Both the position numbers and the translations under genes were made by a program. A stretch of 64,000 bases of DNA from Brachionus manjavacas (taxonomy: Eukaryota > Rotifera > Eurotatoria > Ploima > Brachionidae), in the NCBI GenBank assembly GCA_019054805.1, contig JAHQIY010000006.1, positions 5,270,001 through 5,334,000 on the forward strand, given 5' to 3'. Positions 9,104 to 21,060 of this stretch are shown piece by piece (positions within the stretch are counted from its first letter, which is position 1; each line of letters starts with the position of its first letter). The notes under the pieces are model-generated. The model made no database searches. It was not told where the DNA came from and saw only the letters and a program-made list of their open reading frames with translations.

Positions 9104-11217
9104 ATGCGACTGGCTTTAGGATTTATTTTGCTCTTTCTTGGCTCGGGTCTGTCCGATGGAATTTCTATCGACTGGGATTTAGATGGCAATGAAAAGGACC
9201 AAAGCTATAAAATAGTCTGTTATTACACCAACTGGGCTCAGTACCGGCCGAAACCTGCCTCCTATTTTCCGGAAGACATTGACCCACATCTATGCACTCA
9301 TATTATATTTTCTTTTGCTAAAATAAATGATCAGTCTGAATTGGAAGCTTTTGAATGGAATGATGAATCTACTGAATGGGCACCTGGTATGTACAAACGA
9401 ACCATTGATCTAAAAAAAAAGAATAAAAATTTAAAAATCTTAATCGCTGTTGGAGGTAATTTTTTAAGAAAACTAATAAAACAAAAGCTAATATTTGGCC
9501 AAGGCTGGAACCATGGATCTCTTCTTTTTTCTAATATGGTTTCTGATGAATTTAAAAGGAAAAATTTTATTTCTAAAACGGTTGAATTTTTGATTAAAAA
9601 TGAATTTGATGGCTTTGGTAAGAATAAAAATTTTATTTAAACAATATCTAACCAAGACATTTTAAGATCTTGACTGGGAATATCCGGCAAATAGAGACAC
9701 TGAAGATAGACCAGATGACAAGATTTATTTTACCATCTTATGCAAAGTAAAAAAAAATTACCTTTTTTAATTTTAGTTTATTTAAATATTGAAGGAATTA
9801 AAAGCGGCATTTAAACCCCACAATTTAATTCTAACAGCAGCCGTAGCTGCTGGTGAAAAGTATATTAAAAGCGCTTATGAATTAGATGAAATTCACAAGT
9901 AACAGTTTTACCTTAAATGAATAAAATTTTTGAAAAATATAAATTTTTAAAGGTACCTTGATTTTATAAACATTATGGCATATGGTATTCTAAATTTTAA
10001 AAATTATAAAAAAAATAAATTTAACTTAAAGATATGCACGGTGGTTGGGACAATGTAACTGGTCACAATGCTCCATTGTACGCACATCAGTTTGACCGTG
10101 ATCTAGGTCTAAATGTGGTAAGATGATTTTTTCAAACAAAAAAACCAATTATTTTCCAAATTGAAAGGATTTTGCGGTAAAATTGTGGCTCAAGCATGTA
10201 CCGGCAAATAAACTAGTTCTCGGTCTATCAGCCTATGGTCGTTCATTTAAATTAAAAGAAGGCTTCGAGTCCTGTCCTTTGACTGATACTCCGGTGATTA
10301 GTGGTGGGAGTGATGGAAAATATAGTAGAGAAGCTGGGTTTTTAAGTAAATTGAAAAAAAAATATTAATTTTATAAGGAATATTTATTATAAAGCATATT
10401 TTGAAACATGTGAAAAAATTTTAAAAAACGATTGGAAATACATTTGGAATGAAGAACAAAAGGTGCCATTTGCTTATTCAAACGAAATAACCACTTCGTC
10501 AGCAGCTCCTATTGAATGGGTTGGTTTCGATGATGTGAAAAGTATTGAGGTAAAAGTCGAGTATATCATAAAGCACAAACTTGGAGGTGGTATGCTTTGG
10601 TCACTGGACATGGACGACTTTACCGGAACATTTTGTAATCAAGGCAAATACCCAATCTTGACTACTGTCAATATTTTACTAAATCCAAATCTTAAACGAC
10701 CAATGCCAGATGCCAAAATTTTGTGGAACACCGAAAATGCCAAGTTATCCAACCCTGATAAACCCATTCAAGAGAGCAGTTTTTTCATTAATGACACAGA
10801 AAAAAAATTGTCTTCATCAGGATTTTATAGCTCCAACAATGTGTTCGGTCTAATACAAAACAAAGGTACAATTTCATTTTGTGTTTGCTCGGACTTAATC
10901 TTAATTTTTTTGTAGTTCTTCAAGTTTACAAATTTTGTGAATGCAAAAATGGCACTCACAAAATTAGCACTGATGGAGATAAATTTTCCTATACTGTTGA
11001 TTGTAACATTAAACAAGTATTCCAAGACAGTGAAGCAGTGACCAAAGCACCAGCCGGTCCGAATGTAACTCCAAAGATAACAGAGACTGGAAGCGAAAAT
11101 AAGAATAACATATGGGCAATTTTTAATATTAATTCGGCCAGCACTGTAACAGACAATGCTCTAATGCCAAACTTATTCTGTATGTTCGCTTATCTAGTAT
11201 TAACAGTATTTAACTAG
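9104..11217 (+). CDS. GH18 family chitinase, catalytically competent
   Basis: Nine exons: 9104-9455, 9504-9617, 9667-9746, 9795-9898, 9953-9984, 10032-10117, 10168-10345, 10395-10865, 10916-11217. This gives 572 aa in one frame, and all introns are 47-54 bp. A signal peptide covers residues 1-18. The GH18 barrel shows KIVCYYTNWAQYRP at the first strand, KILIAVGG, and the active-site DGFDLDWEYP. Its DxxDxDxE motif is complete, with catalytic Glu about residue 160. It continues with MAYDMHGGWD, LGLSAYGRSF and GGGMLWSLDMDDF. The barrel ends near residue 430. A Cys-containing segment follows (KFCECKNGT ... VDCN) that is too short in cysteines for a standard chitin-binding domain. A hydrophobic C-terminus could be a GPI signal. 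It hydrolyses chitin outside the cell. The 48-bp first intron has no in-frame stop. Confidence 0.92.
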
Positions 11218-11365
11218 ACAAAAAATTTTATTTTTATAATATCGATTTTTATAGTCTTTTTATTCACAATATTCGAAGCTTATATTAACCATTTTTTATT
11301 TAATTTAATCTTAAAACAATTATTTGATATAATAAAATTTTCTAAAACAACTTTATTTTTTAAAG

Positions 11366-12671
11366 ATTATCCAAACTACAATGGTCTTGTCGAGGAAAAA
11401 AGCCGCTTTAAAATAGTTTGCTATTTGAATAGCTTGTTTAGATCTAGAGAAAATTTGGCACAAATTCGATTTGAAGATTTGGTTCTAGCTGCCCACTCGT
11501 GTACTCATTTTATATTTTCAAATGCAATAATATGTCCAGATAAATACGACAAGATTGTACCCAGAAATTCGCACGACACAGACTTGTATTTATTGGTTAC
11601 TGAGCTCAAAAATGTAAATCCAACCATTAAGGTCTTAATATCAGTTGGTTCTTACATGGACGGTACCATGCCAATTATAAAAATGACCGAGAGTTTTTTA
11701 AATCGAAAAAATTTTATCAGAAATTCGATTTTGTTTTTAAAAAAGTACAATTTTGATGGACTAGAACTTAATTGGAATTTGAGAAATATTGACTCAAATA
11801 GTGATTATATCAAAAGCAATATTTTAATTCTAAAAAATCAATTTTCTAAGTTGGCATCTGTAAGTACTTAAAAAATTGGAGTTAAATTATGATTAATCAA
11901 ATTCTAATTAGCAAATTAAGAAAGCTTTTGTTCCTTTCAATTTTTTATTATCAGCTATGGTCTCAGGTATTAATGAAGTGGCTCAGGACTCCTATGAAAT
12001 TAAACAAATCTCAGGGTTTTTTGAATCAATAAGTTTTAATTTTTAATCTAAATTTAAATTAAGATACTTTGATTTTGTAACTCTGATAAATTATGATTTC
12101 TATGAAATTCCACTGGTATTTAAATACGGAGTTCATCATAATCCTTTGTATTCGACTGAAACCCAAATATCAGTTGATTCATCAGTTAATTTCTGGCTCG
12201 AAAATGGCTTTCCTAAAGAAAAACTCTTGATCGGTGTTGAATCGTATGCCAGAACGTACACACTCTATGCAAATAGAGTAAATGATTTGGGCAGTTCAAT
12301 TTTAGATTATGGTGAGCCAGGTGTTTTCACATCTCTACCCGGAGTTCTATCATTTTATGAAGTAATGTATTAAAATTAAATCTGCACTTTTATCATTTTT
12401 CAAGGTTTGTGACAATTTATACAGCAAAAACTGGCTGAGAAGTTGGATTCTGAATGAAATGGTGCCCATGGCGTCAAATCTAAATGACCAAATAGTTTTT
12501 TATGAAGATCTAGAAAGTGTTAGCTATAAATCAAACTATGTAAGGGAAAAAAAATTAGGTGGAGTTTCACTGTTTAGTCTTGATAATGATGATTTTACAG
12601 GAATTTTTTGCATGCAGGGAAAATTTCCTCTTCTGGAAACAATAAGAGAAGAGCTAAATTATCAATTGTAG
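11366..12671 (+). CDS. GH18-like domain lacking the catalytic motif
   Basis: Exons 11366-11859, 11912-12015, 12064-12361 and 12405-12671 keep phase throughout. The domain starts FKIVCYLNSL, like the first strand of the preceding chitinase. It has TIKVLISVGS, then DGLELNWN where DxxDxDxE is expected. Both later aspartates and the catalytic glutamate are replaced. Further on it shows LLIGVESYARTY and GGVSLFSLDNDDFTGIFC. The second exon is 104 nt, exactly like the equivalent chitinase exon. No start codon or signal peptide is visible upstream. The first exon begins after an acceptor (tttttaaag) in phase 1, so it could be spliced to the preceding chitinase (for example from a gtatgt donor at 11179) as a second module, or be the remains of a tandem duplicate. 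A chitin-binding lectin-like role is inference. Confidence 0.75.
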
Positions 12672-13821
12672 ATCAAGTAATTTGGTTTTTTAATTTTAAA
12701 TAAATCGATCATGGAGAAAAAAAAATTTATTAAATTTTGTAAATTTTAGACTTGAACATTTTATTATATTTTAAAAATTGAATCAAATTAGCTTTTTTAG
12801 TTTAAACTCTTACATTTAAAACTAATTTGAAATAAAATTTTATCTATTTTTTTAAATAAATGTGAATAAAAAACAAAAGAAATATCAATTCCTGAAAATA
12901 ATTATAAATTTTTCTTGATTTGATTTATGATTAGCAGGATATTGTGCTTTTAAAAAAAGGTAAATTAAATTTTAGCTCTACAAAATTCATCGCATTAAAA
13001 AAAAATTTTAAAAGGGAAGTCATCTTTGACTTGAAATAAGTAAGTAGATTTACTTTAGAGAAAAAATCTAAATTTTAATCAAGATACGTTTTTAATTATC
13101 TTATTTATTTTGATCTAAAATAATTTAATCAAAACCTGGATTTATTCTAATTATATTGAATCAAAAATAACCAATACTTATAATTCTTCTAATAAATATT
13201 TAAAGTTTTTCATATCTCTTTGAGTTAAAGAAGATTATAAAATTTTAATGGATTATTCAAGCTATTTTCCACATATTTTCCTAATAAGTTTCGCAAATGA
13301 ATTCGTTTTAATTGAATTTATTGAATATTCAATTCTCAAATTTATATTAATTTTCCACCAGATAAAACGTTTAAATTAAATTAAATTTTCGGGCATCTGC
13401 CATAGATAATCAAGTTTGGTGCTCTTACTCTCAAGATTGTGACTAAATTTCCGTTGTTTTCAAAATATCTAATAACTAAGTTCTTAAATTAAAAATAAAT
13501 TATTTTGCTAGAAGAGATCTAATTGAAATAAAAATTTTATTAACTTCTTAAAAAAAAAGAATTTTCTGAAATTTTTTCAAGCACATGAATTTTCTTAGAC
13601 TTTTGGGTTTCGATAAGTTATTTTAGTTTTCAATTATTTCATTCAAAATTACTAAATATGTCAATAATTTTTTCTACAAAAAATAAAGCCATATTTTATT
13701 ATTAAAAAAAATAAATAAATTTTTAATCAGATATCAGAAAAAATTATAGATTAAATTAAAATTTAATCAAAATTAATTTATTAATTAAAATTTACATGCC
13801 AACAAAAAAAATTAAAAAAAA
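12672..13821. other. Intergenic, nothing recognised
   Basis: Lies between the 3' end of the GH18-like domain and the 3' end of the convergent receptor gene. Very AT-rich, no coding frame or repeat family supported. Confidence 0.5.
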
Positions 13822-15006
13822 TCATTGAAAAAACTCAAAAATTATATTCCGATATATCTCACAACTCAACAGATAAAATAAAAAATTCATGCTATGATTC
13901 AAATAGGCTAAAATGTATACAATTTCAAAGACTAGAATTCGCGTGTCCCTCAAATAGTCTAACAGGCCGAGCGTATTGCTCAAGACTAGAGGTGTAACCA
14001 ACACAAAAAAACAAATGTTCAAAGTTAATAATAATTTGTAAATTTGATTATTTTTTTTAGCTCGCTTTTTTGCTATATCCTTGATTTTGAACGACTTTTT
14101 GATTATTTTGTACCGTGTTTTATTATTTCCAGTATTCCCTTCATCCATGTCTTTTGCACTTTTTGTCTCAACTTTGGAAAAATAAATTCCACTCTTGCTT
14201 TCTTTAGCCCGCGGACTCGGCAAATTTAGCTTTTTATTGATCTGAAAAAGTCTGTAAATAATCAAAATTGTGCATATAATCATTATGGTAAAGGGAATAT
14301 AAGAATAGAGAAAAAGGTCTATCCAGTGATAGGCTTTGGTATAAAATTCCGAATAGATCAGTTGGGTCTTTGGGGAAGGGTAGCATTTTATGAACTTTTC
14401 GCTCATGTTTGATGCATTCTGATAAATTAAACTGTATTCCATTTTGGACAGACGCATCCAGATCAAAAAATGAAAATCGAACAAAAATATGACCAGCATC
14501 ATTGCCAAAACTACCTTGTCAGCACTGCCATAGTCAGCTATGAATGATCGGAGGAACGACTTGCGAGGTCCTTTGGACTCGACTATGTCGAAAGATGGTG
14601 ACGCAGAAAATCTGCGAGAAAATTTGTTTTCTAAATTTGTAGCTGACCGATTTGCTTTTAGATACGAATTTGGCTTCATTGGCCGCAGACTTGTCAGTGT
14701 CACACATCTGAAAACGCCCACTCCAGCCAAAATATTGCTAGATAAATGCGACAAATAATAGGTAAAGAATGAGTGCAATGAGCACGCCAAATTAGAGTAG
14801 TCTCGGAAATCGTAGTCGAAATAAACATTGGATAAAATGTGCGGTAGACCGACAATTAGGTAACAAAAGTCGACCATGGACAAGTACGCCAAAAATCTGA
14901 ATGTGGTCAATCCATTCAAAACAGGCCGCGTGAATACATAAAAATTGACTACATTGCTTGCAGTGCCTACTATTAGTATTATGGGTATAACTGTTTCCAA
15001 GAGCAT
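13822..15006 (-). CDS. Rhodopsin-family G protein-coupled receptor (orphan, peptide-receptor-like)
   Basis: Intronless, 394 aa, seven hydrophobic segments. TM1 has the conserved Asn (GTASNVVNFYVF) and TM2 the conserved Asp (LSMVDFCYL). Cys near residue 75 at the top of TM3 and Cys near 208 (IKCYPSP) can form the usual disulfide. TM3 ends GVFRCVTL, where DRY would be. TM6 has CFFVLVTPLV. TM7 ends NHSMNFLFYLLS, a variant of NPxxY. The second intracellular loop (about 106-160) is unusually long and rich in Ser/Arg. The third loop (about 251-320) is basic. The extracellular N-terminus is only about five residues. An acceptor-like ttatttag lies 20 nt upstream and the frame stays open to it, so a 5' exon may be missing from this model. 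Ligand unknown. Confidence 0.85.
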   Translation of the reverse strand: MLLETVIPIILIVGTASNVVNFYVFTRPVLNGLTTFRFLAYLSMVDFCYLIVGLPHILSNVYFDYDFRDYSNLACSLHSFFTYYLSHLSSNILAGVGVFRCVTLTSLRPMKPNSYLKANRSATNLENKFSRRFSASPSFDIVESKGPRKSFLRSFIADYGSADKVVLAMMLVIFLFDFHFLIWMRLSKMEYSLIYQNASNMSEKFIKCYPSPKTQLIYSEFYTKAYHWIDLFLYSYIPFTIMIICTILIIYRLFQINKKLNLPSPRAKESKSGIYFSKVETKSAKDMDEGNTGNNKTRYKIIKKSFKIKDIAKKRAKKNNQIYKLLLTLNICFFVLVTPLVLSNTLGLLDYLRDTRILVFEIVYILAYLNHSMNFLFYLLSCEIYRNIIFEFFQ

Positions 15007-18000
15007 TTCCTCAATTTTTTTCCATCTAAATAAATTTTTATAATTATCCTTTTTTCTAATTCAAAACAAGGCCCAAAAATTTTTAATCAATTAAATTACT
15101 GACATTTTATTTAAGTGGATCAATAAGTAAATTTGAAAAAATTTTATTAAAAAAAGAGCAATTCTTGTTTCATCTAATAATGTTGCTTTAAATTCCCAGA
15201 ATAATTAATCTAGTTAAATTTATTAATTGTAAATTAAAAAAATAGTGTGTGTCAAAATAAAAATTAAAATGTGTATAATTAATTTTTCTATCTTATTTTC
15301 AAGTCTGTACATATCATGCGATTTTTTTTCTTATTTTTAATTAATTTTAATTTCAGCTAATTCGCCTCCTTTGTATAATTACATGTTTATCTAACCAAAT
15401 AGATCTTGAATCTTACTCTATCTGAGCGGATGTATAATATTTTCCTTTAGCTTATTCTAATCTTATTTGAGTTCTTCCATCAATTCAAGTAAACATGCTC
15501 TGTTTAATTAGAGTCTTAATTTGCACAGATCATTCTACTCCTGCTTCCTTTAAAATTTAGATTCAGTTACTTAATTAAAAAATAATTAAAAAAAATCCAT
15601 TAGATTAATAGAACCCAATAATTTATTATTAAATATCAAAATTTACAATTAAGTTAAAATCTAGGCTAAATTGTTTACAAAAGCAGAAAAAGATTATAAA
15701 CATAAATTTTTTATTCATCAATGGCTATTTTTTAACAATAATCTATTTTTAGTCTTGCTAAGGGGAATATTTTTTAATAAGGTTAATTGTCTCTCAAATA
15801 TTGATAGAATTTTCAGCAACAAAAGGAAAAAATATGCTAAATTACGTCATAGTTCTAATTAAAATATGCTGCCTTTTTAATGAATGCTTATTTCACAGCA
15901 TCGAATTGAAATTTTTACCGCAATTAGATTTTATCAAATCTTTGGTTTCATAGAGATTGCCGGAAGCATTTAGGATACATAATTCTAGCTTCCAACTAAA
16001 TTTTGAATTCAACTGTCGCTTTTTTATCTAAATTACTTGTGACAAAAATTTTTGTCAGAAATTTACAAAATAAATTTGATCAATTAAATATTTTATTTAT
16101 TTTTTTGAAGAAAAAAAACAATTCAATAATATGACGCGTTAATCGGGTTATAGATTGAGAAAATCCAAATAAATTTAATTCAAATCTATTTCTTAGATTT
16201 AAGTGAAATAATTTAAGCGGAATTGAATTGAAATGATATCAAAAAAAAAACTAACATATTAAAAGATTATTTAAAGTTTAGAGGAATATATGTGGAAATA
16301 AGATTTTTAATTAATTCAAGTCTATTGTTGTAATTTGATTATTTGACATAAGATATCACGTTTATTTATTCATTATTAATTATTCACTAATGATATTTTT
16401 ATCTAATAAAAAAATCCAAAATAGATTTTATTTGCATCTTGAATTCAAGTTTATTCGTTTCCAAAAGTTGGCAGATTTTATTAATTCCATTTATTAACCA
16501 AAGCCGGGTAGAAATAGAAACCAGATTTGAAGTCACAATGCATGTGATCAAAGCCAGATTTTAAAATCCGCAACTTTTGAATTAGATGCATTTAGACCCG
16601 AAAAATTTAATTAACTTAATTTAATTTTTTTTTATTTTTAATAACAAGAATAAACTTTATTTCAAAAAGCTCAATTAAAAAAAAATATTGTTTTATCCTT
16701 CACTGAGACGGTATTTACAATGATTCAAGTGTAAATCATCAATTTAAAATTCATTTATTTAATTATAAAAATTGCTAAAGCTTTTATAAAAATAACTTTT
16801 GGCATTCAAATAACAAAAATTGATTCCTTTATCCTTAAATTAATTTTAATTTAATAATTTAAAACAATCTGCCAAAGACAGCTTAAGTAAATTTAATTGC
16901 TTTGAGCAACATTAATTTAAAATCTGACAAAAATTGGCAACTTTCAATCAGAAATTTGGCAATTTCGTCCCTAGTGGCTACATACTCGACAGATTCAGGC
17001 AAAATTGTAAAATCAAAAACGATATCCAATACAAAATTAATTATTCACTCTATTCTAAAATATTCAGCTAAATTTCTTGGATTCTGATATATTTTGAAGT
17101 GTTTTTTTACTAAGCCTCTAATAAACCAATATTTCTAAGAAGAAAATAAACTAAGAACCTGGAAGAAAAAAGAAGGCGGATAACAAACTTTATTTACTGA
17201 AAATTATCCATAATTTCGTTTCAGACATTTTATAATTTACTCTTAAAATTATTTTTCGTACTTAAACAAAAATTAAAATGTTTTCAGACGAATTAACACA
17301 ATATTAATAATTCTCTTTTAAACTTTGTTTAATTTATTTGAGTTTTTAGAAAAACGGAACTGACTGATTTTAACAATCTACTATTCATAATCTTTTGATG
17401 CCTAAAAAAGCATGAAAATGAGGAAATCTATTCTTATTTATTACCTAACACCTAAAAATTGATTTTTTTTTGGGTAAATTATTTAAATGGTTGTCTTACT
17501 GCTTAATATTGAATAAGACTTCTATTGATTAGCAAAAATTATTTTTTGTTTAAATTTTTCTGCTTAAGAAACCATTAGATACTAAACATAAAGATAAAAT
17601 TTAGCTAAATATTTAAATTCTTAAGTACGAGTAAATCGATCGGAGATAATTATATTAGGATAAAAAATTATTTGTCATGGCTTTTTAAGTATTCCTTAAA
17701 TATTTCTAAGTACCACTTATGTTTCTAAATAAAAAAAATAAAAATTATCCATGATATATTCCAAAGAGTTAGATTATTAAGTTGACTGATAAAACAATAA
17801 TGAACTGTAATGAATTCATGAATTCCAAAGTAGTTTCCTATTTTAGATTAATGATAAATTCTTTAATCTAAAAAAATTTTGATGAATAAAAAATTATTCT
17901 CTCTTTTCAATCAACAACACTTAATAAACAATTTTATTTTAAATGTTCACGCAATTCTTGCTATATCATGTTTAACTTTTAATGCTAAAATTGGACTTAT

Positions 18001-19399
18001 CTCATATATATTAATAAACGCAGAAGATTAATTCAAAATTTGATTTTTAAAATTTTGAACATTAAACATTCACCATGATAAATAATAGCTTTTAGAATAA
18101 AATTGAATTTTTTTTCGAATTAAGAAAGGAAAGTGTGCAGGAAAATATCAAGTTATAAAAGTTTTGATTTATAATATTAAATTTTAAAAAACACCAAACA
18201 AAAAATTTCGATATTGAAATGAAATTTTTTTGATTATTTGTGTTAAAATTTAATTTTTTAAAAATAAAATAAAAGGAAAAAAATAATTTAAATATAAATA
18301 TCAGATATAGAGATCTAGTTTTAGATTGTAGACTCAAATACTAATGATTTTAAAATATTTAATATAATAAAAATAAAATTAATTATACCTTATTTAAGTA
18401 TCTACAATTTTATCTGAAATATTTTCTTTGAAGTAACTAGAATAAATCTTTATAATTATAAATTGAATAACTGGTACTTGAAGGTTTTAAAAAAATAAAA
18501 ATTTAAATTTAAAAATACGTATGAAAAATTTCTTTTCGTCATTTATTCTTTTATTTCAATACTTGTGAAATTACTTTTAAATACTATTTGAAAAATGCTA
18601 CACCCAACTTTCATTCACTTGATCAGTGCCTTTTTTAGATTACAATAAATTAACTTTTGATAAATTTTACTCCTCCCGAGCGTTAAAAAGCAAATTTTAA
18701 AAATATTGTTATAATTATGGCTAGGAGTTAGAATTTTAAAAATAAAAGGAATAAGTATTTTTGTCAACAAACAAATTTTTATAATTTTTGAAAATATTCA
18801 GCTTGAAAAAATTTCAATAGATTTTCTCTAAAATCAATTTTTTTTTTGAATATATATTTTTGCAATATTAATTCCCTTAGGGATTAGTTCCTTATTAAAC
18901 TATCTTTAACAGCTTTTGTCAAATGAAATTCCAATAATTACTTAAGCTTTTTTAATTGGCATCACATAAAGTTTTTAGCAAAAAAATAGAAATACGAAAA
19001 GAAAAGACGTAGAATCTTTTAAAGCAATTATTTCTGTAAAACTCCAATATTTATACTTAAATCAATCTTTTGAAATTAATCATCTTTCAATGCTTTATTA
19101 GAGAGAAAAATAAAATTTAATTTTAATTTCAGGATTGTCGAAATTTTCTCCTTATCGCAAGAATTAATTAATAAATGATTTTTAGACCAAAAGAAATTAA
19201 AGGAAAATTTAGACTTTGTCTTAAAAAAAAATCTTTCTTGCTGGGAATATTTTAGATCCATTAAATGATATTAGATTATTCCAACAAAAAAATTTGATTA
19301 TAATTATTAACTAAAGAAAAATTATTCAATTACTTTCTATTATTGTATTTCATAATAAGTATAAGTTAAAAGCTAACTGTAATTATGATTAATTTTAAT
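15007..19399. other. Gene desert, nothing recognised
   Basis: About 4.4 kb of AT-rich sequence. Several frames of 60-80 codons exist on both strands (for example 18092-18337 minus, 19076-19261 minus) but they are Phe/Lys/Asn/Ile-rich, as expected of random AT-rich DNA. None has a recognisable motif, splice partner or composition contrast. Confidence 0.5.
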
Positions 19400-19490
19400 A
19401 ATAATAATAATATATATAAGCTACAGCAAGACTAGCTTGCGGAGATGGCCTACTAGGAGGTCACCTATGGTAGCTCTTTGCACATTACAC
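19400..19490 (-). mobile_element. Possible LINE or SINE 3' tail with (ATT)n end
   Basis: A GC-richer block (about 19428-19490) on the minus strand runs into an (ATT)n/(TA)n tail at 19396-19425. The block contains self-complementary pieces (agctac ... gtagct; aagctagtctt). The architecture matches the LINE 3' end at 7665-7850, but there is no coding sequence to confirm the class. Confidence 0.35.
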
Positions 19491-19533
19491 ATAAAAATTT
19501 ACTGCAAAAAGAAAAAACTGTTTAAATTTTTAG

Positions 19534-19630
19534 GTCAAAATACCAGACCAATCTAGCTCCACAAAGACCACCATTAAAATTAGGTAAAAATCATGAAATT
19601 AATGATTTGGAATTGATTAAAAAATTTTAA
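19534..19630 (+). other. Orphan exon-like coding segment
   Basis: An acceptor (aaatttttag) is followed in phase by 31 codons ending in TAA. The peptide begins SKYQTNLAPQRPPLKLG and is compositionally unlike the random frames around it. A donor-like ag-gtaaaa also occurs inside it, so it could be a 51-nt internal exon instead. No family was recognised and no partner exon was found. Confidence 0.3.
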
Positions 19631-20000
19631 TAACAATTTGAAAATTTTGAGAAAAAATGGTTGTGATTTAGTGAAAAAATATTTAGAAAAATATAAAAAG
19701 TATAAAAGTCCAAAAATATCACAAAAAAATTTGTTATTAAAAATTCAGGAACCGTTCAAGATTTGTTTACTAAAACCAATTCCCTTGATATTCAAGTGAA
19801 GCAAACATTTTTTAAGCCATAAAAATCAAATGTAATTTTTTAGATTATCATCAGCATATTTTTCTAAAATTAGAAAAAAAACTAATTATTTTCATAAATT
19901 TATTCTAAATCGAATTTTACATAAAAGTTTAATTTAAATTAATAGAACAAGACAGACAAAATTAAATGAGCTTTTCAAAGCTTCGTTTTTACATTTAAAA

Positions 20001-21060
20001 CTATGCTTCGCTTTCATCCAGTTTTACATCAATTTGATCAACTTCAATTTGAGTTATCTCTTTTTCTTCCGGCACAACATTCTCAGTCTTTGGTTCCGTT
20101 TGACTGACTTCTTCTTCAATTGGAACTATCAAACTATCGCTCGTCATTAATTCATGCTTGGTCACAAACTTGGTGAATCGTTTACACAAACTCGTGTCTT
20201 TCTTTGATTATCAAATTTTAAAAAAAGGCATTTTTAATTTATTAAATTACTTCAAAGCTATCGTAAATAGATCTATGATGAAAATAAGCATGAGAAAAAA
20301 TTCTATAAATCCTTCGGCATACTGAGCCCAGTTTTTGCACACTTGAATCTTTAAGATTAACTCTTTTTTTAGAAAATTAAATTAGATTTCTCTATGATTT
20401 AAAATATTTTTAGACTTAATACCTGCTTGGAAAATATCGACTACTGTTAAGCAAACAAGCTGCTCCATCTAAGGTATGTCGAGTGTAATCGATTGCACTG
20501 CACTTGAAAATTAATAAAACTAAAATAAAATAAATAAGTTTTTAATTTTTCAACTTCTTTGGGATTTTTATGGGCTGCGCACAAAAAAATCCATTGCTCT
20601 GTAGCTGTCATTTGTGAACAAATAGATGGAGAACATTCTTGCTGTAAAAGAACTGTTATTTTGTTCAAATCCAAGCAAAATTGGCGAACATGCTCGTATT
20701 TCCATACACCCTCGTCTTGTTGATCTGGCAACTGAAGAATTTTTTCTACATCATTAGGATTTTTTTTAATCAATTGTTGAATATACTTAAATAGTTTTAT
20801 TTTTTTTTATTTATTTGAAAATTTTTTATTACTTGCTGCACAGCTAAAGTGCTTTCCATTTCATCAAGGTCTTCATCTGGCCATTCGTTCCATTCCTTTA
20901 ATTTAGACTTAAATAGTTTTTTGCTGCAACTTCTTATTTAAACTACTTTATCAGAGCATCCGGGTCTGTTTCGTCTCAGAAAAGGGTTTTGCTTCGGTTG
21001 GTTCAATTCTTCCACTTCTGCTTGGTATGCATCTTGTTTGACCATTTCAGAGCTAGTCAT
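20001..21060 (-). CDS. MOB4: MOB family protein MOB4 (phocein)
   Basis: Six exons from the start at 21060: 20947-21060, 20833-20907, 20555-20785, 20423-20502, 20251-20362, 20001-20201, giving 270 aa. Introns are 39, 47, 52, 60 and 49 bp. Family blocks are clear: [101 protein letters not shown]. The zinc-site residues of MOB proteins (two Cys in CSPSIC, two His in HAYFHH) are present. The acidic C-terminal extension is longer than in vertebrate phocein (about 225 aa) but ends with the same SEA. In the family MOB4 is part of the STRIPAK phosphatase-kinase complex. Here that role is inferred from orthology. Confidence 0.95.
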
